The translations under genes and the position numbers were made by a program. From the IMG/VR virus record IMGVR_UViG_3300045125_000002, positions 1 to 36,089 of that record: 36,089 nt of DNA; one strand, written 5' to 3'. Under the pieces are notes generated by a model, which saw nothing but the letters and a program-made list of their open reading frames with translations, was not told the origin of the DNA and made no database searches. Origin of the DNA: a virus. Positions 36,020 to 36,089 of this stretch are shown one piece after another (within the stretch, counting starts at the first letter, position 1; every line of letters starts with the position of its first letter).

Positions 36020-36089
36020 CTAGACGGCAGATCAATGGCAGCGCAGGGCAGGGCAGGGCGTAAGGCGGGGCGGTTGCGGTTGGTAAAGG

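Larger units (their letters stand above)
35557..36089. other. Gene-free control region at the right end
   Basis: 533 nt upstream of the terminase with no credible gene on either strand. The half next to the gene is AT-rich and contains a promoter candidate and a tandem repeat; the far end is GC-rich with GGGCAGGGC repeats. Several inverted repeats lie between. Position before the terminase and the repeat content make it a candidate for the packaging site (cos or pac), a replication origin or the late control region. Which one cannot be told from sequence alone. Confidence 0.6.

Overview
The window reads as an almost complete genome of a tailed bacteriophage of about 36 kb with moderate GC. 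The host is probably a low-GC freshwater-type actinobacterium. The host inference rests on a WhiB-type Fe-S regulator (a family confined to Actinobacteria and their phages) and on a set of small proteins that resemble actinophage proteins; species and habitat are inference. Nearly everything is on the minus strand. Many genes overlap by ATGA, GTGA or TAATG, which allows starts to be placed.

Layout in order of transcription (right to left). 36089-35557: a 533-nt gene-free region with a tandem 14-mer, several inverted repeats, a promoter candidate and a G-quadruplex motif. 35550-31572: terminase with a fused N-terminal helix-turn-helix, portal, and small genes. 31543-23867: head or ejection genes, including one virion protein of about 1570 codons. 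23742-22313: scaffold-like protein and major capsid protein. 22237-20419: short connector-region and basic proteins. 20419-13517: tail proteins with collagen-like and glycine-rich adhesins, a glycosyltransferase with TPR repeats, and fibre modules. 13517-11321: a tail-fibre locus that cannot be read in any single frame. 11305-8023: tail protein, then lysis genes (CHAP-type endolysin, small membrane proteins), ended by a strong terminator. 7962-7276: a plus-strand island with its own promoter, a zinc-ribbon protein and an HNH endonuclease. 7244-10: early operon with a proteasome/HslV-like peptidase, a Cas4/RecB-like nuclease, WhiB, DnaB/RecA-type helicase, resolvase-like nuclease, CHC2-Toprim primase, a DUF1599/Nmad1 protein, a sigma-like factor, a second PD-(D/E)XK-like protein, a zinc ribbon and a methyltransferase.

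The gene order suggests an early set that takes over host transcription (WhiB, sigma-like factor) and replicates DNA (primase, helicase, nucleases), and a late set that builds the particle and lyses the cell. No integrase or repressor was recognised, and I see no convincing tape-measure gene. The very large virion protein and the order portal-internal proteins-scaffold-capsid hint at a short-tailed virion; this is inference.

A general caveat: at least twenty genes are split by one-base frame changes, and the great majority have a net length of 3n+1. In several the break falls in a short homopolymer, and removing one base restores a family motif exactly (WhiB, terminase, scaffold). I therefore report whole genes spanning the breaks and treat most breaks as probable one-base insertion errors, not biology.
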